This document shows, piece by piece, positions 9,801 to 16,471 of a stretch of 64,000 bases of DNA. This stretch comes from Muribaculaceae bacterium. GTDB taxonomy: Bacteria; Bacteroidota; Bacteroidia; Bacteroidales; Muribaculaceae. The notes beneath the pieces were generated by a model. That model was given only the letters and a program-made list of their open reading frames with translations. It was not told the origin of the DNA and ran no database searches. The stretch is taken from assembly GCA_017621055.1 (NCBI GenBank), contig JAGATX010000009.1, forward strand, positions 62,001 to 126,000. Reading direction: 5' to 3'. Position numbers and translations under genes: made by a program. Positions within the stretch are counted from its first letter, which is position 1. The number at the start of each line of letters is the position of its first letter.

Positions 9801-9835
9801 ATTTTCAATTTTAAATTTTCAATTTTCAATTTTCA
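9801..9835 (+). repeat. Heptamer tandem repeat ATTTTCA x5
   Basis: Five 7-bp units (ATTTTCA, ATTTTAA, then ATTTTCA three times) directly upstream of the TTG start of the kinase gene. A related heptamer array is found at 32057-32098. Confidence 0.85.
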
Positions 9836-9843
9836 AAATTCCC

Positions 9844-11493
9844 TTGGACTCTTTCGCTCTCTCTGCGGGCACGGTGCTGGTCGGCGAACGCCGCTACACC
9901 ATCGAGCGTCTGCTCGGCAGCGGCGGTTTCGGCAAGACTTATCTCGCTTCGACGTCGTTCACGGTCGGCAATATCTCTGTGCGTGGTTATGTGGCTGTCA
10001 AGGAGCATTTTGTCGCTGACCACAACGAGCGCGACGCCGATACTCTGCGAGTGACCACGCCCGGTACCGCCCGCTCGCGCCAGATTGTGGCCGACTCGCT
10101 ACGCGACTTCATCGGCGAGGCGCGTCGCCTGCAGCAACTCGGCGCCGGTCACCCTAACATCGTGAAGGTCAACGAGGTATTCGAGGCTAACGATACCGCC
10201 TACTATGTGATGGAGTATCTCGAGGGCACCTCGCTGTGGAGCGCTGTCGACGGCAAGCCCATGGCCGAGGGCGATATGCTCGCACTGATGGCGCCGATTG
10301 TCGACGCCGTGGCGTATCTCCACCGCAACCGACTGACGCACCTCGACATAAAGCCGCAGAACATAATGCTGGCCACGGCCGACGACGGCTCCATGCGTCC
10401 CGTGCTCATCGATTTCGGCCTCAGCAAGCACTACGACGCCAACGGCAACGCCACGTCGACGGTAAATACCCTGGCGTGCTCCGACGGCTATTCGCCTGTG
10501 GAGCAATACTCCGGTATCACCACCTTTTCGCCGTCGAGCGACGTCTATGCCCTCGGCGCAACCATGCTGGCATGCCTCATCGGCAAGACGCCGCAGAAGA
10601 GCACCGAATGGCCGGCCGGCGAGCGTATGCGATATATCGACACCCTCCCCGTGTCCGAACCCCTCCGCGCCGCCCTCCGCGGCGCCCTCGGCGACATCCA
10701 CACCCGCACCCCCGACGCCGGTGCCCTGGCCTCCGCCCTTGGAGGTGCCCCCCGCCCAGTGGAAAGGCGGTATTCTACCGCCGGCCAAGCCGCAGGCGAC
10801 ACTCGCCCAATGGAAAGGCGGTATTCTACCGCCGGCCAAGCGGAAGCCTCTATCTGCGACCACGACAACTCCACCCGCCCTATGGGCGCCGACCCGTCCA
10901 CCCCGGATGTGGATGAACTCGAAGACGCTCCGTCGGGTAAGAAGCGCCGCGCCATAATCCTCATCGCCCTTTCGGCGCTCATCCTCTTTGTCGGCGGATA
11001 TTTGGCATATCAAGCTTATGAGGCTCAAGAAGATAAAGAATATCCGCCAAATCTCTCCCTGGCGGTTGAAAAGAATGGCGTGCAGTCATATTTTTACGAG
11101 GATGAATGGAACGATATGAGTGCAGCCGAACAAAACCAATACACTAAACTCGGCGTGGTAATAAATAAAGACCATCAACCCTTTATCCTCGCCCTCGATT
11201 GCGTGGAAAATGGCAGACATATGACCTGGAACCAAGCCATGAGCCGTTACAGCAACGTTATGCCCACGAAGCGGCAAGGCGAGGCGATAGTTGCTCAATA
11301 TGCTGCAGTTCGGCATGCTATCGAGGCTTTTGGAGGCTCTGATGCAGGGTATGGGTTTTGGACAAATAAAGAGTACGATTCTTCCTACGCGTGGGTCGTT
11401 AATATGACTAACGGCTATGTCTACGGCAACGGCAAGAGAAGTCCGGGCAGGGTTCGCGCAGTCGCCCCCGTGCCCGTTGCCTCGGCGAGATAA
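9844..11493 (+). CDS. Transmembrane Ser/Thr protein kinase with DUF1566/Lcl-like external domain
   Basis: 549 residues, TTG start. The kinase domain (about 10-285) has GSGGFGKTY (P-loop), YVAVKEHF (Lys), the catalytic loop HLDIKPQNIML, DFGLSKHYD and GYSPVEQYSG. A linker (about 300-335) holds two copies of a 38-bp palindromic unit read as ERRYSTAGQA. One membrane helix (about 369-392) follows, then an external domain whose end (YGFWTNKEYDSSYAW, NGYVYGNGK, VRAV) resembles DUF1566/Lcl lectin-like domains. The probable role is to sense an external ligand and signal by phosphorylation. The kinase part is clearly GC-richer than the external part. No cognate phosphatase is adjacent. Confidence 0.88.
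   Translation: MDSFALSAGTVLVGERRYTIERLLGSGGFGKTYLASTSFTVGNISVRGYVAVKEHFVADHNERDADTLRVTTPGTARSRQIVADSLRDFIGEARRLQQLGAGHPNIVKVNEVFEANDTAYYVMEYLEGTSLWSAVDGKPMAEGDMLALMAPIVDAVAYLHRNRLTHLDIKPQNIMLATADDGSMRPVLIDFGLSKHYDANGNATSTVNTLACSDGYSPVEQYSGITTFSPSSDVYALGATMLACLIGKTPQKSTEWPAGERMRYIDTLPVSEPLRAALRGALGDIHTRTPDAGALASALGGAPRPVERRYSTAGQAAGDTRPMERRYSTAGQAEASICDHDNSTRPMGADPSTPDVDELEDAPSGKKRRAIILIALSALILFVGGYLAYQAYEAQEDKEYPPNLSLAVEKNGVQSYFYEDEWNDMSAAEQNQYTKLGVVINKDHQPFILALDCVENGRHMTWNQAMSRYSNVMPTKRQGEAIVAQYAAVRHAIEAFGGSDAGYGFWTNKEYDSSYAWVVNMTNGYVYGNGKRSPGRVRAVAPVPVASAR
10753..10790 (+). repeat. In-frame palindromic unit, copy 1
   Basis: A 38-bp unit whose core is the palindrome GGCGGTATTCTACCGCC (10766-10782). 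It is repeated 51 bp downstream and differs at one base. It lies inside the kinase linker and keeps the reading frame. Confidence 0.8.
10804..10841 (+). repeat. In-frame palindromic unit, copy 2
   Basis: Second copy of the 38-bp unit (palindrome core 10817-10833). The 51-bp period equals 17 codons, so both copies encode the same peptide, ERRYSTAGQA. Confidence 0.8.
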
Positions 11494-11513
11494 ACCCTTT
11501 CACACTTCATCAC

Positions 11514-11650
11514 TTTTTTCGCCGCCTGCCACCCGACCTTGTAGAGGCGCGCCGGGGGAGCCCGCAGGGCGACGCCTCCGACAACCACCTCGGAGAAGTG
11601 GCGCAATGTATAACCCCGGGTGAGCGCAGCGTCACCTGGGGGCTGCACCC
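11514..11650. repeat. GC-rich structured intergenic element (candidate dispersed repeat)
   Basis: The 368 bp between the kinase and rpmB hold no credible gene. This part is very GC-rich and contains a hairpin at 11585-11601 and a long one at 11614-11641 (CCCCGGGTGA against TCACCTGGGG, one mismatch). It resembles short repetitive palindromic intergenic elements. Only one copy is in this window, so the repeat status is inference. Confidence 0.4.
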
Positions 11651-11698
11651 CCTCCGCCCCGAAGTTCGCAATTTTTTTTCATCTGGGGCTGTGAAAAA

Positions 11699-11730
11699 TT
11701 TGGTGAAATGGAAAAAAATTCGTTATTTTG
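11699..11730 (+). promoter_or_regulatory. Promoter of the rpmB-rpmG-DUF4295 operon
   Basis: TTTG (11699-11702), 20 bp, then TTATTTTG (11723-11730), close to the Bacteroidetes consensus. It gives a leader of about 125 nt before rpmB. Confidence 0.6.
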
Positions 11731-11758
11731 CACTCTGATTTGTGGCGCATCCTTAAAA

Positions 11759-11787
11759 GCCCGACGGAAAAGATGCAGCCGACGGGC
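11759..11787 (+). promoter_or_regulatory. Hairpin in the rpmB leader
   Basis: GCCCGACGG (11759-11767) pairs with CCGACGGGC (11779-11787): nine positions with one A-A mismatch and an 11-nt loop. It lies in the untranslated leader of a ribosomal protein operon, where autoregulatory structures are common. No T-run follows, so it is not an intrinsic terminator. Confidence 0.4.
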
Positions 11788-11861
11788 GATATGAGACTGC
11801 GATGCCGGCCGCGAGTCGTTGATTCTAAACGAACTAAGAATAGATAAACCATTTAGCAGCC

Positions 11862-12125
11862 ATGTCAAAGATTTGTAAAATCACCGGCAAAAAAGCGATT
11901 GTGGGTAACAACGTTTCCCATTCGAAACGTCGTACCAAGCGCAAATTCAACGTCAATCTCTTCACCAAGAAGTTCTATTGGGTAGAACAGGACGTGTGGA
12001 TCATGCTCACCATCTCCGCCGCCGGACTGCGCACCATCAACAAGCTCGGCCTCAACGCCGCCATGGAGCAGGCCGTAGGCAAGGGCTATCTCAACCCCAA
12101 CGACATCAAATTCATAGCACTCTAA
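11862..12125 (+). CDS. rpmB: 50S ribosomal protein L28
   Basis: 87 residues: [21 protein letters not shown], then [15 protein letters not shown], and a C-terminal [13 protein letters not shown], all typical of bL28. It is a large-subunit protein near the E site. It is the first gene of a three-gene operon with L33 and DUF4295, an order common in Bacteroidetes. ATG 11862 gives the conserved N-terminus. Confidence 0.97.
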   Translation: MSKICKITGKKAIVGNNVSHSKRRTKRKFNVNLFTKKFYWVEQDVWIMLTISAAGLRTINKLGLNAAMEQAVGKGYLNPNDIKFIAL

Positions 12126-12151
12126 CCTCCTAATCGCTAACAAACACCACA

Positions 12152-12340
12152 ATGGCAAAGAAAAGTAAAGACGCACGCGTGCAGGTTATCCTGGAGTGCA
12201 CCGAACATAAGGCCAGCGGCATGCCCGGTACGAGCCGTTACATCACTACCAAAAACCGCAAAAACACCCCCGAACGCCTTGAGCTGAAGAAATACAATCC
12301 CATCCTCAAGCGCATGACCATCCACAAAGAAATCAAATAA
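12152..12340 (+). CDS. rpmG: 50S ribosomal protein L33
   Basis: 62 residues starting [20 protein letters not shown], with the central [19 protein letters not shown] and the KPILK-like end (YNPILKRM) of bL33. It has a single cysteine and lacks the CxxC pairs, so it is the zinc-free type. It lies 26 bp after rpmB and 15 bp before the DUF4295 gene. Confidence 0.97.
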   Translation: MAKKSKDARVQVILECTEHKASGMPGTSRYITTKNRKNTPERLELKKYNPILKRMTIHKEIK

Positions 12341-12355
12341 ACACCCCTCTGAGAT

Positions 12356-12505
12356 ATGGCAAAGAAAACCGTTGCTTCGCTCCAGAAAGGCGAAGGCCGC
12401 ACTTACAGCAAAGTCATCAAGATGGTTAAGAGCCCCAAGACCGGTGCTTATACCTTCAAGGAAGAGATGGTACCCAACGACGCCGTAAAGGACGCTCTGA
12501 AATAA
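12356..12505 (+). CDS. DUF4295 protein (Bacteroidetes ribosomal protein, bL38-type)
   Basis: A 49-residue basic protein, MAKKTVASLQKGEGRTYSKV at the start and VPNDAVKDALK at the end. It is the Bacteroidetes-specific DUF4295 family that follows rpmB-rpmG. From memory, a structure of the Flavobacterium johnsoniae ribosome identified this family as a large-subunit protein named bL38. I could not check this. The operon position supports a ribosomal role. Confidence 0.9.
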   Translation: MAKKTVASLQKGEGRTYSKVIKMVKSPKTGAYTFKEEMVPNDAVKDALK

Positions 12506-12561
12506 CCTCTCTTTCCGTTCCATCACTTACCGAACAATATCCATCACTGAGATATTCACCG

Positions 12562-12597
12562 CTGCCGGAGCGCACGAGGCGCCCCGGCAGTTTTTTT
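12562..12597 (+). terminator. Rho-independent terminator of the ribosomal protein operon
   Basis: CTGCCGG (12562-12568) pairs with CCGGCAG (12584-12590) with further inner pairs, followed by seven T. Confidence 0.85.
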
Positions 12598-12608
12598 ACT
12601 TCTGACCT

Positions 12609-13934
12609 ATGACCTTAGTCCTCATCTGCCTGCTTGCCTCCGTCATAGCTGCGCTGGTTGTAGCCTTTGCCATGCAGCGACTCCGTCATGGCGACGCTAC
12701 AGCCCACGCTGCCGAACTTGCATCGCTCAAGGAGGCCCACGCCGCCGAACTTGCATCGCTCAAGGAGGCCCATACGGCCGAGATTATCGCCCTTAAGGAC
12801 GCGGCGGCGGCCGAGAACTCCGCCATGAGCGCCGAACTCGCCAAGGCACGCGCCGAGAGCGACGCCCAGCGCGAGATAGCGCGCCTGGCGGCTGCCGACG
12901 ACGAGCGCTTCGGCAACCTTGCGCGCAAGGCCCTCGCCGAAAACGCCGAAACCCTCATGCGCCACAACGCCGGCGGTCTGCAGGCCGCCCTCGAGCCTGT
13001 GAAAGAGAATCTGGAGGCGTTCCGCCGTGCCATGGCCGAGCGCACCGAGCGCGACAGCGCCGAGCGGGCGTCGCTGGCCGACCGTATGCGCGAGCTCATG
13101 CAGCTCAACGCGGCGATAGGGCAGGAGGCGCGGCGCCTCACCGACGCTCTGCGCGGCAACGCCAAGGTGCAGGGCGACTGGGGCGAGATGATGCTCGCCA
13201 ACATTCTGGAGCGCTGCGGCCTGCGGCGGGGCATAGACTACAGTCTGCAGGAGACCTCGCGTACCGACGACGGCCGCGCCCTGCGTCCCGACGCGGTGAT
13301 AAACTACACCGAGGGCCGAAAGATAATCATCGATTCCAAGGTATCCATCCAGAGTTACCTCGCCATGCTCAACGCCGACACCCCCGAGCGGCGCACGGCG
13401 GCCGCCAAGGAGCATGTGCTTTCGGTGCGCAAGCACGTGGCCGAGCTGCGGAACAAAAACTATCAGGACTATGTGGGCGAGGGCGACCGCATAGACTTCG
13501 TGCTGATGTTCATTCCCCACGAGGGAGCATATATCGCCGCCATGCAGCTCGACGACACGCTGTGGGAGAACGCCGTGGACTCGCGGGTGATGATAATATC
13601 GCCCACTCACCTGATGTCGGTGGTGAAGCTCATAGAGCAGGTGTGGCGCCACGACAGGCAGAACAAAAACGCGCTGGAGATAGCCCGTCAGGGAGGAGCC
13701 ATGCTCGACAAGCTCCGTGGCTTCCTCGAGGACATGGACAAGATGGACAAGGCCATCAATGCCGGGCGCGACGCCTGGAACAACGCCTATGCCAAACTCG
13801 CAACCGGCAACGGCAATCTGATGAGCCGTGCCGCCAGCCTGCGCGACCTCGGCGCTAAAGCAAAAAAGGAACTGCCGGCGCGGTATATGGCGGCCGACGA
13901 GTCCGTCAGCGAAACCGAGGGTTTCGAACAATAA
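12609..13934 (+). CDS. rmuC: DNA recombination protein RmuC
   Basis: 441 residues. An N-terminal membrane helix (about 2-22) is followed by a long Ala/Glu/Lys coiled coil (about 30-120) and the RmuC nuclease-like domain (about 145-410) with QGDWGEMMLANILERCGL, PDAVINYTEGRKIIIDSKVS and the FIPHEGAY motif. Family members limit DNA inversions and have an endonuclease-like core. The coiled coil contains an exact-looking 11-residue duplication (AELASLKEAHA), encoded by a 33-bp tandem repeat. It begins 12 bp after the terminator of the ribosomal operon. Confidence 0.95.
   Translation: MTLVLICLLASVIAALVVAFAMQRLRHGDATAHAAELASLKEAHAAELASLKEAHTAEIIALKDAAAAENSAMSAELAKARAESDAQREIARLAAADDERFGNLARKALAENAETLMRHNAGGLQAALEPVKENLEAFRRAMAERTERDSAERASLADRMRELMQLNAAIGQEARRLTDALRGNAKVQGDWGEMMLANILERCGLRRGIDYSLQETSRTDDGRALRPDAVINYTEGRKIIIDSKVSIQSYLAMLNADTPERRTAAAKEHVLSVRKHVAELRNKNYQDYVGEGDRIDFVLMFIPHEGAYIAAMQLDDTLWENAVDSRVMIISPTHLMSVVKLIEQVWRHDRQNKNALEIARQGGAMLDKLRGFLEDMDKMDKAINAGRDAWNNAYAKLATGNGNLMSRAASLRDLGAKAKKELPARYMAADESVSETEGFEQ
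12711..12776 (+). repeat. 33-bp tandem duplication in rmuC
   Basis: Two copies of a 33-bp unit encoding AELASLKEAHA/T, with a weaker third copy after it. It adds whole turns to the coiled coil without changing the frame. Confidence 0.8.
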
Positions 13935-13967
13935 TCCCATAGTTTCACACGATATTCGGCCATTTTG

Positions 13968-13999
13968 TTGGAAGCGGTAGGAAAAATATGCTAAATTTG
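13968..13999 (+). promoter_or_regulatory. Promoter of the EF-hand-like protein gene
   Basis: TTG (13968-13970), 21 bp, TAAATTTG (13992-13999). The box overlaps an upstream in-frame ATG at 13988, which shows that translation starts at 14048. Confidence 0.65.
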
Positions 14000-14047
14000 C
14001 AGTGTAAACAAAAAGCAACATTGCAAACACCAAATACCTCAACGCAT

Positions 14048-15124
14048 ATGTCCACCACCCCCATGGGCCCCAGAGGCCAAAAGAAATCGTATTGGAAACA
14101 AGTACTAATCGGCGGAACACCCGGTATCCTTCTCGGAGCTGCCGCCGCTTTCGGCGCCGACACGCTGACGGCCGCCGACGAGATAACCTCGCCCGACAGC
14201 GAAGAGCTTCGTGCCGACGCCGAGCTGTGCGCCACCTCCGCCACAACGGTGACCGACGACATGAGCTTTGCCGAGGCATTCCGCTCGGCACGCGCCGAAA
14301 TGGGACCCGGCGGCACTTTCGTGTGGCACGGAAATGTATATGGCACCTATTATGCCGATGAGTGGAACGCCATGACTCCCGAACAGCAGCACGATTTCGC
14401 CGTAGAGGCCGGCGTGGCCGGTCCGGCTACGGGCGGTCACCACGAGGATACGCCCGTTACAGACCCGACGGCGCCCCACGACCCTGATGATATTGCGGCC
14501 ACGGGCGGCCACGATACCAACGGCGGCCACGATACCAACGGCGGCGACAACACCGGCAGTGCCAACGGCGGCAACGGCGCCAACGACACCAACGGCGGCG
14601 AGACCAATGAAATAGCTCAGAACAACGCCGACGATACCGTCGAGCCGGCTGAGCACGTAGCCATAATAAACGAGGACGAGCCTGTCGAAGTGCCTGTCGA
14701 CGAACCCGTGACACCCGAAGAGCCCGCGGCTCCTCAGCTTGCCGTCACACCCCTCGGTGTGCAGACGCTGACGGCTCCCGACGGCTCGGAGTACACCGTG
14801 GGTCTCGTCCAGTACGGCGACCAACTGGCCTATATGATCGATGCCGACAACGACGGCGTGTTCGATGGCATCTCCTGCGACATAAACGGCAACGGAGTGA
14901 TCGACGACGATGAATTGCAAATTATAGCCGACCAGCACATCACTGTCGACGACTTCTATGCATGGCTCGACAACCCGTCGGCTGCCCCCACCAACGACTT
15001 CGCCATGCGCGACGCCGAAGTCGACGCTGTTGTCGCCGAAGACTTCACACCGGCTGATGCCGACCTTCCTTCCGATGATTATTCCGGCGACGACCTCGCC
15101 GCCAACGACGATATTTTAATCTGA
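14048..15124 (+). CDS. Uncharacterised membrane-associated protein with Gly/Asn repeats and an EF-hand-like loop
   Basis: 358 residues from ATG 14048, chosen because the promoter -7 box covers the earlier ATG. A hydrophobic segment near residues 19-38 (VLIGGTPGILLGAAAAFGAD) may be a signal or anchor. Residues about 75-115 hold the block SFAEAFRSARAEMGPGGTFVWHG and YYADEWNAMTPEQQHDF. I recall this block as common in Bacteroidales proteins of unknown function. Then come repeats of GGHDTNGG, an acidic Pro/Glu region, and a calcium-loop-like DINGNGVIDDDE with a nearby DADNDGVFDG. No enzyme domain was recognised. It may be a surface or periplasmic protein that binds calcium (inference). Confidence 0.7.
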   Translation: MSTTPMGPRGQKKSYWKQVLIGGTPGILLGAAAAFGADTLTAADEITSPDSEELRADAELCATSATTVTDDMSFAEAFRSARAEMGPGGTFVWHGNVYGTYYADEWNAMTPEQQHDFAVEAGVAGPATGGHHEDTPVTDPTAPHDPDDIAATGGHDTNGGHDTNGGDNTGSANGGNGANDTNGGETNEIAQNNADDTVEPAEHVAIINEDEPVEVPVDEPVTPEEPAAPQLAVTPLGVQTLTAPDGSEYTVGLVQYGDQLAYMIDADNDGVFDGISCDINGNGVIDDDELQIIADQHITVDDFYAWLDNPSAAPTNDFAMRDAEVDAVVAEDFTPADADLPSDDYSGDDLAANDDILI

Positions 15125-15202
15125 CGCTTCCACATTCTCTGATTTTTCAGGATTCGCACCGATATCCCAACTTACAGATTTACACACGAATCATGTGAAA
15201 GC

Positions 15203-15236
15203 GAGGGTGCGCCGGCAAAAAGCTGTGCGCACCCTC
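15203..15236 (-). terminator. Hairpin downstream of ddl
   Basis: GAGGGTGCGC pairs with GCGCACCCTC (10 bp) between two convergent genes. The T-run is poor on both strands, so termination efficiency is uncertain. Confidence 0.45.
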
Positions 15237-15261
15237 ATCGTTATGTGTTGTTCAGTGTTGT

Positions 15262-16449
15262 TCAGGCCTTTGTGCCTTTGGCGCCCTTTGTGCCGCCGCC
15301 GAGGGCGAAGATGTTGGAGTCGTAGCTCACCGTCTTTGCGCTCTGGTCGCGTTTGCGTTTGAGCGCCAGGCGCACAAGGGTGTCCATAAGGTCGGGAAAC
15401 TTCAGGCCGGCGGCCTCCCACAGGTAGAAGCTCAGCGAGCCGGGGATGGTGTTGATTTCGTTGACGTAAATCTTGCGGGTGTCGGCGTCGATCATCACGT
15501 CCACGCGGCTGACGCCGTGGCACGACAGCACGCGGAAGGTCTCGCCCGCAAGGTATTGTATCCGTTTTGTTTCTTCTTCGGGGAGGTCGGCGGGTATACG
15601 CTTTGCTGCGGCGTGCATGCCGCGGCTGTCCTTGCTGCCGCCCATGTATTTATCGGTGTAAGAGAGGATTTCGCCGCTCTTTATGGGCTCTTCGAGCACC
15701 GATGTGCGGTATTCGTCGGCATCGCCCAGAACCGAGCAGTTTATTTCCTGGAGATTTTCCACGAGGTCTTCCACGATGATGCGCGAGGAATATCGCTCGG
15801 CGTCGGCCACGCGCTCGAGGAGCTGCTCGCGGTTGTCGGCGCGGCCTATACCCACGCTGCTGCCCAGATTGGCGGGCTTGACGATGACGGGATAGCCCAA
15901 CTTGTCCTCCACCTTCGCCACCAGCTCGTCGCGGCGCGCGAACCATTGTTTGTCGGTGAACCACACATAGTCCACCACAGGTATTCCGTCGGCGGCGAGT
16001 ATCATTTTCATGGTGATTTTGTCCATACCGTTGGCCGATGCGAGAGTGGAGCACCCCGCATAGGGAATGCCGATTGTCTCGAGGACACCCTCGAAGATGC
16101 CGTCCTCGCCATTGCTGCCGTGGAGTACCGGGATGACAACATCGAGGGTCGCCACCGGTCCGCGCTTGGCGAAGAAGCCGCCGCTGTCGCTGCGGTAGAG
16201 GTTGTGGTCGCCGTAGACGGGCTTCATGTAAACCTCGGTCGCGCGGGAGAGCAAGCCTTTGATATCGCGGTAGTTCTTCACGTCGGTAAGGTCGGCTCCG
16301 GTATACCAGTGCCCCTGTTTGGATATGTAGACGGGTACCACGTCGTATTTATCGCGGTCGATGGCAGCCATTGCCTGGCATGCCGATATCACAGAAATTT
16401 CGTGTTCGGTGGAGCGGCCGCCGAAAAACACGCCTATCTTGGTTTTCAT
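15262..16449 (-). CDS. ddl: D-alanine--D-alanine ligase (long form)
   Basis: 395 residues, longer than the usual 305-330. The N-terminus has MKTKIGVFFGGRSTEHEISV, followed by HGSNGEDGIFEG and the ATP-grasp segments VIVKPANLGSSVGIG and NEINTIPGSLSFYLW. The omega-loop retains DKY, the Lys-Tyr pair of D-Ala-D-Ala enzymes, so a D-Ala-D-lactate ligase is not indicated. An insertion of about 45 residues lies near residues 60-105. The C-terminus ends in a low-complexity GGGTKGAKGTKA. It follows the membrane MurF-like gene by 22 bp and is probably its cotranscribed partner that makes the D-Ala-D-Ala dipeptide. Confidence 0.92.
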   Translation of the reverse strand: MKTKIGVFFGGRSTEHEISVISACQAMAAIDRDKYDVVPVYISKQGHWYTGADLTDVKNYRDIKGLLSRATEVYMKPVYGDHNLYRSDSGGFFAKRGPVATLDVVIPVLHGSNGEDGIFEGVLETIGIPYAGCSTLASANGMDKITMKMILAADGIPVVDYVWFTDKQWFARRDELVAKVEDKLGYPVIVKPANLGSSVGIGRADNREQLLERVADAERYSSRIIVEDLVENLQEINCSVLGDADEYRTSVLEEPIKSGEILSYTDKYMGGSKDSRGMHAAAKRIPADLPEEETKRIQYLAGETFRVLSCHGVSRVDVMIDADTRKIYVNEINTIPGSLSFYLWEAAGLKFPDLMDTLVRLALKRKRDQSAKTVSYDSNIFALGGGTKGAKGTKA

Positions 16450-16471
16450 CGTTGTTTAGAGAAATTTTCCG

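Noticed and set aside
11330-11493. Diversity-generating retroelement target (lectin-like end of the kinase)
   Set aside because: No reverse transcriptase, template repeat or second copy of the segment is in the window, and adenine-specific variation cannot be judged from one sequence.
13988-14047. Earlier ATG for the EF-hand-like protein
   Set aside because: It overlaps the promoter -7 box TAAATTTG, so it lies before the predicted start of transcription.
15262-16449. Vancomycin-resistance-type D-Ala-D-Lac ligase
   Set aside because: The omega-loop keeps the Lys-Tyr pair (DKY) of ordinary Ddl, and there is no VanH or VanX homologue nearby.
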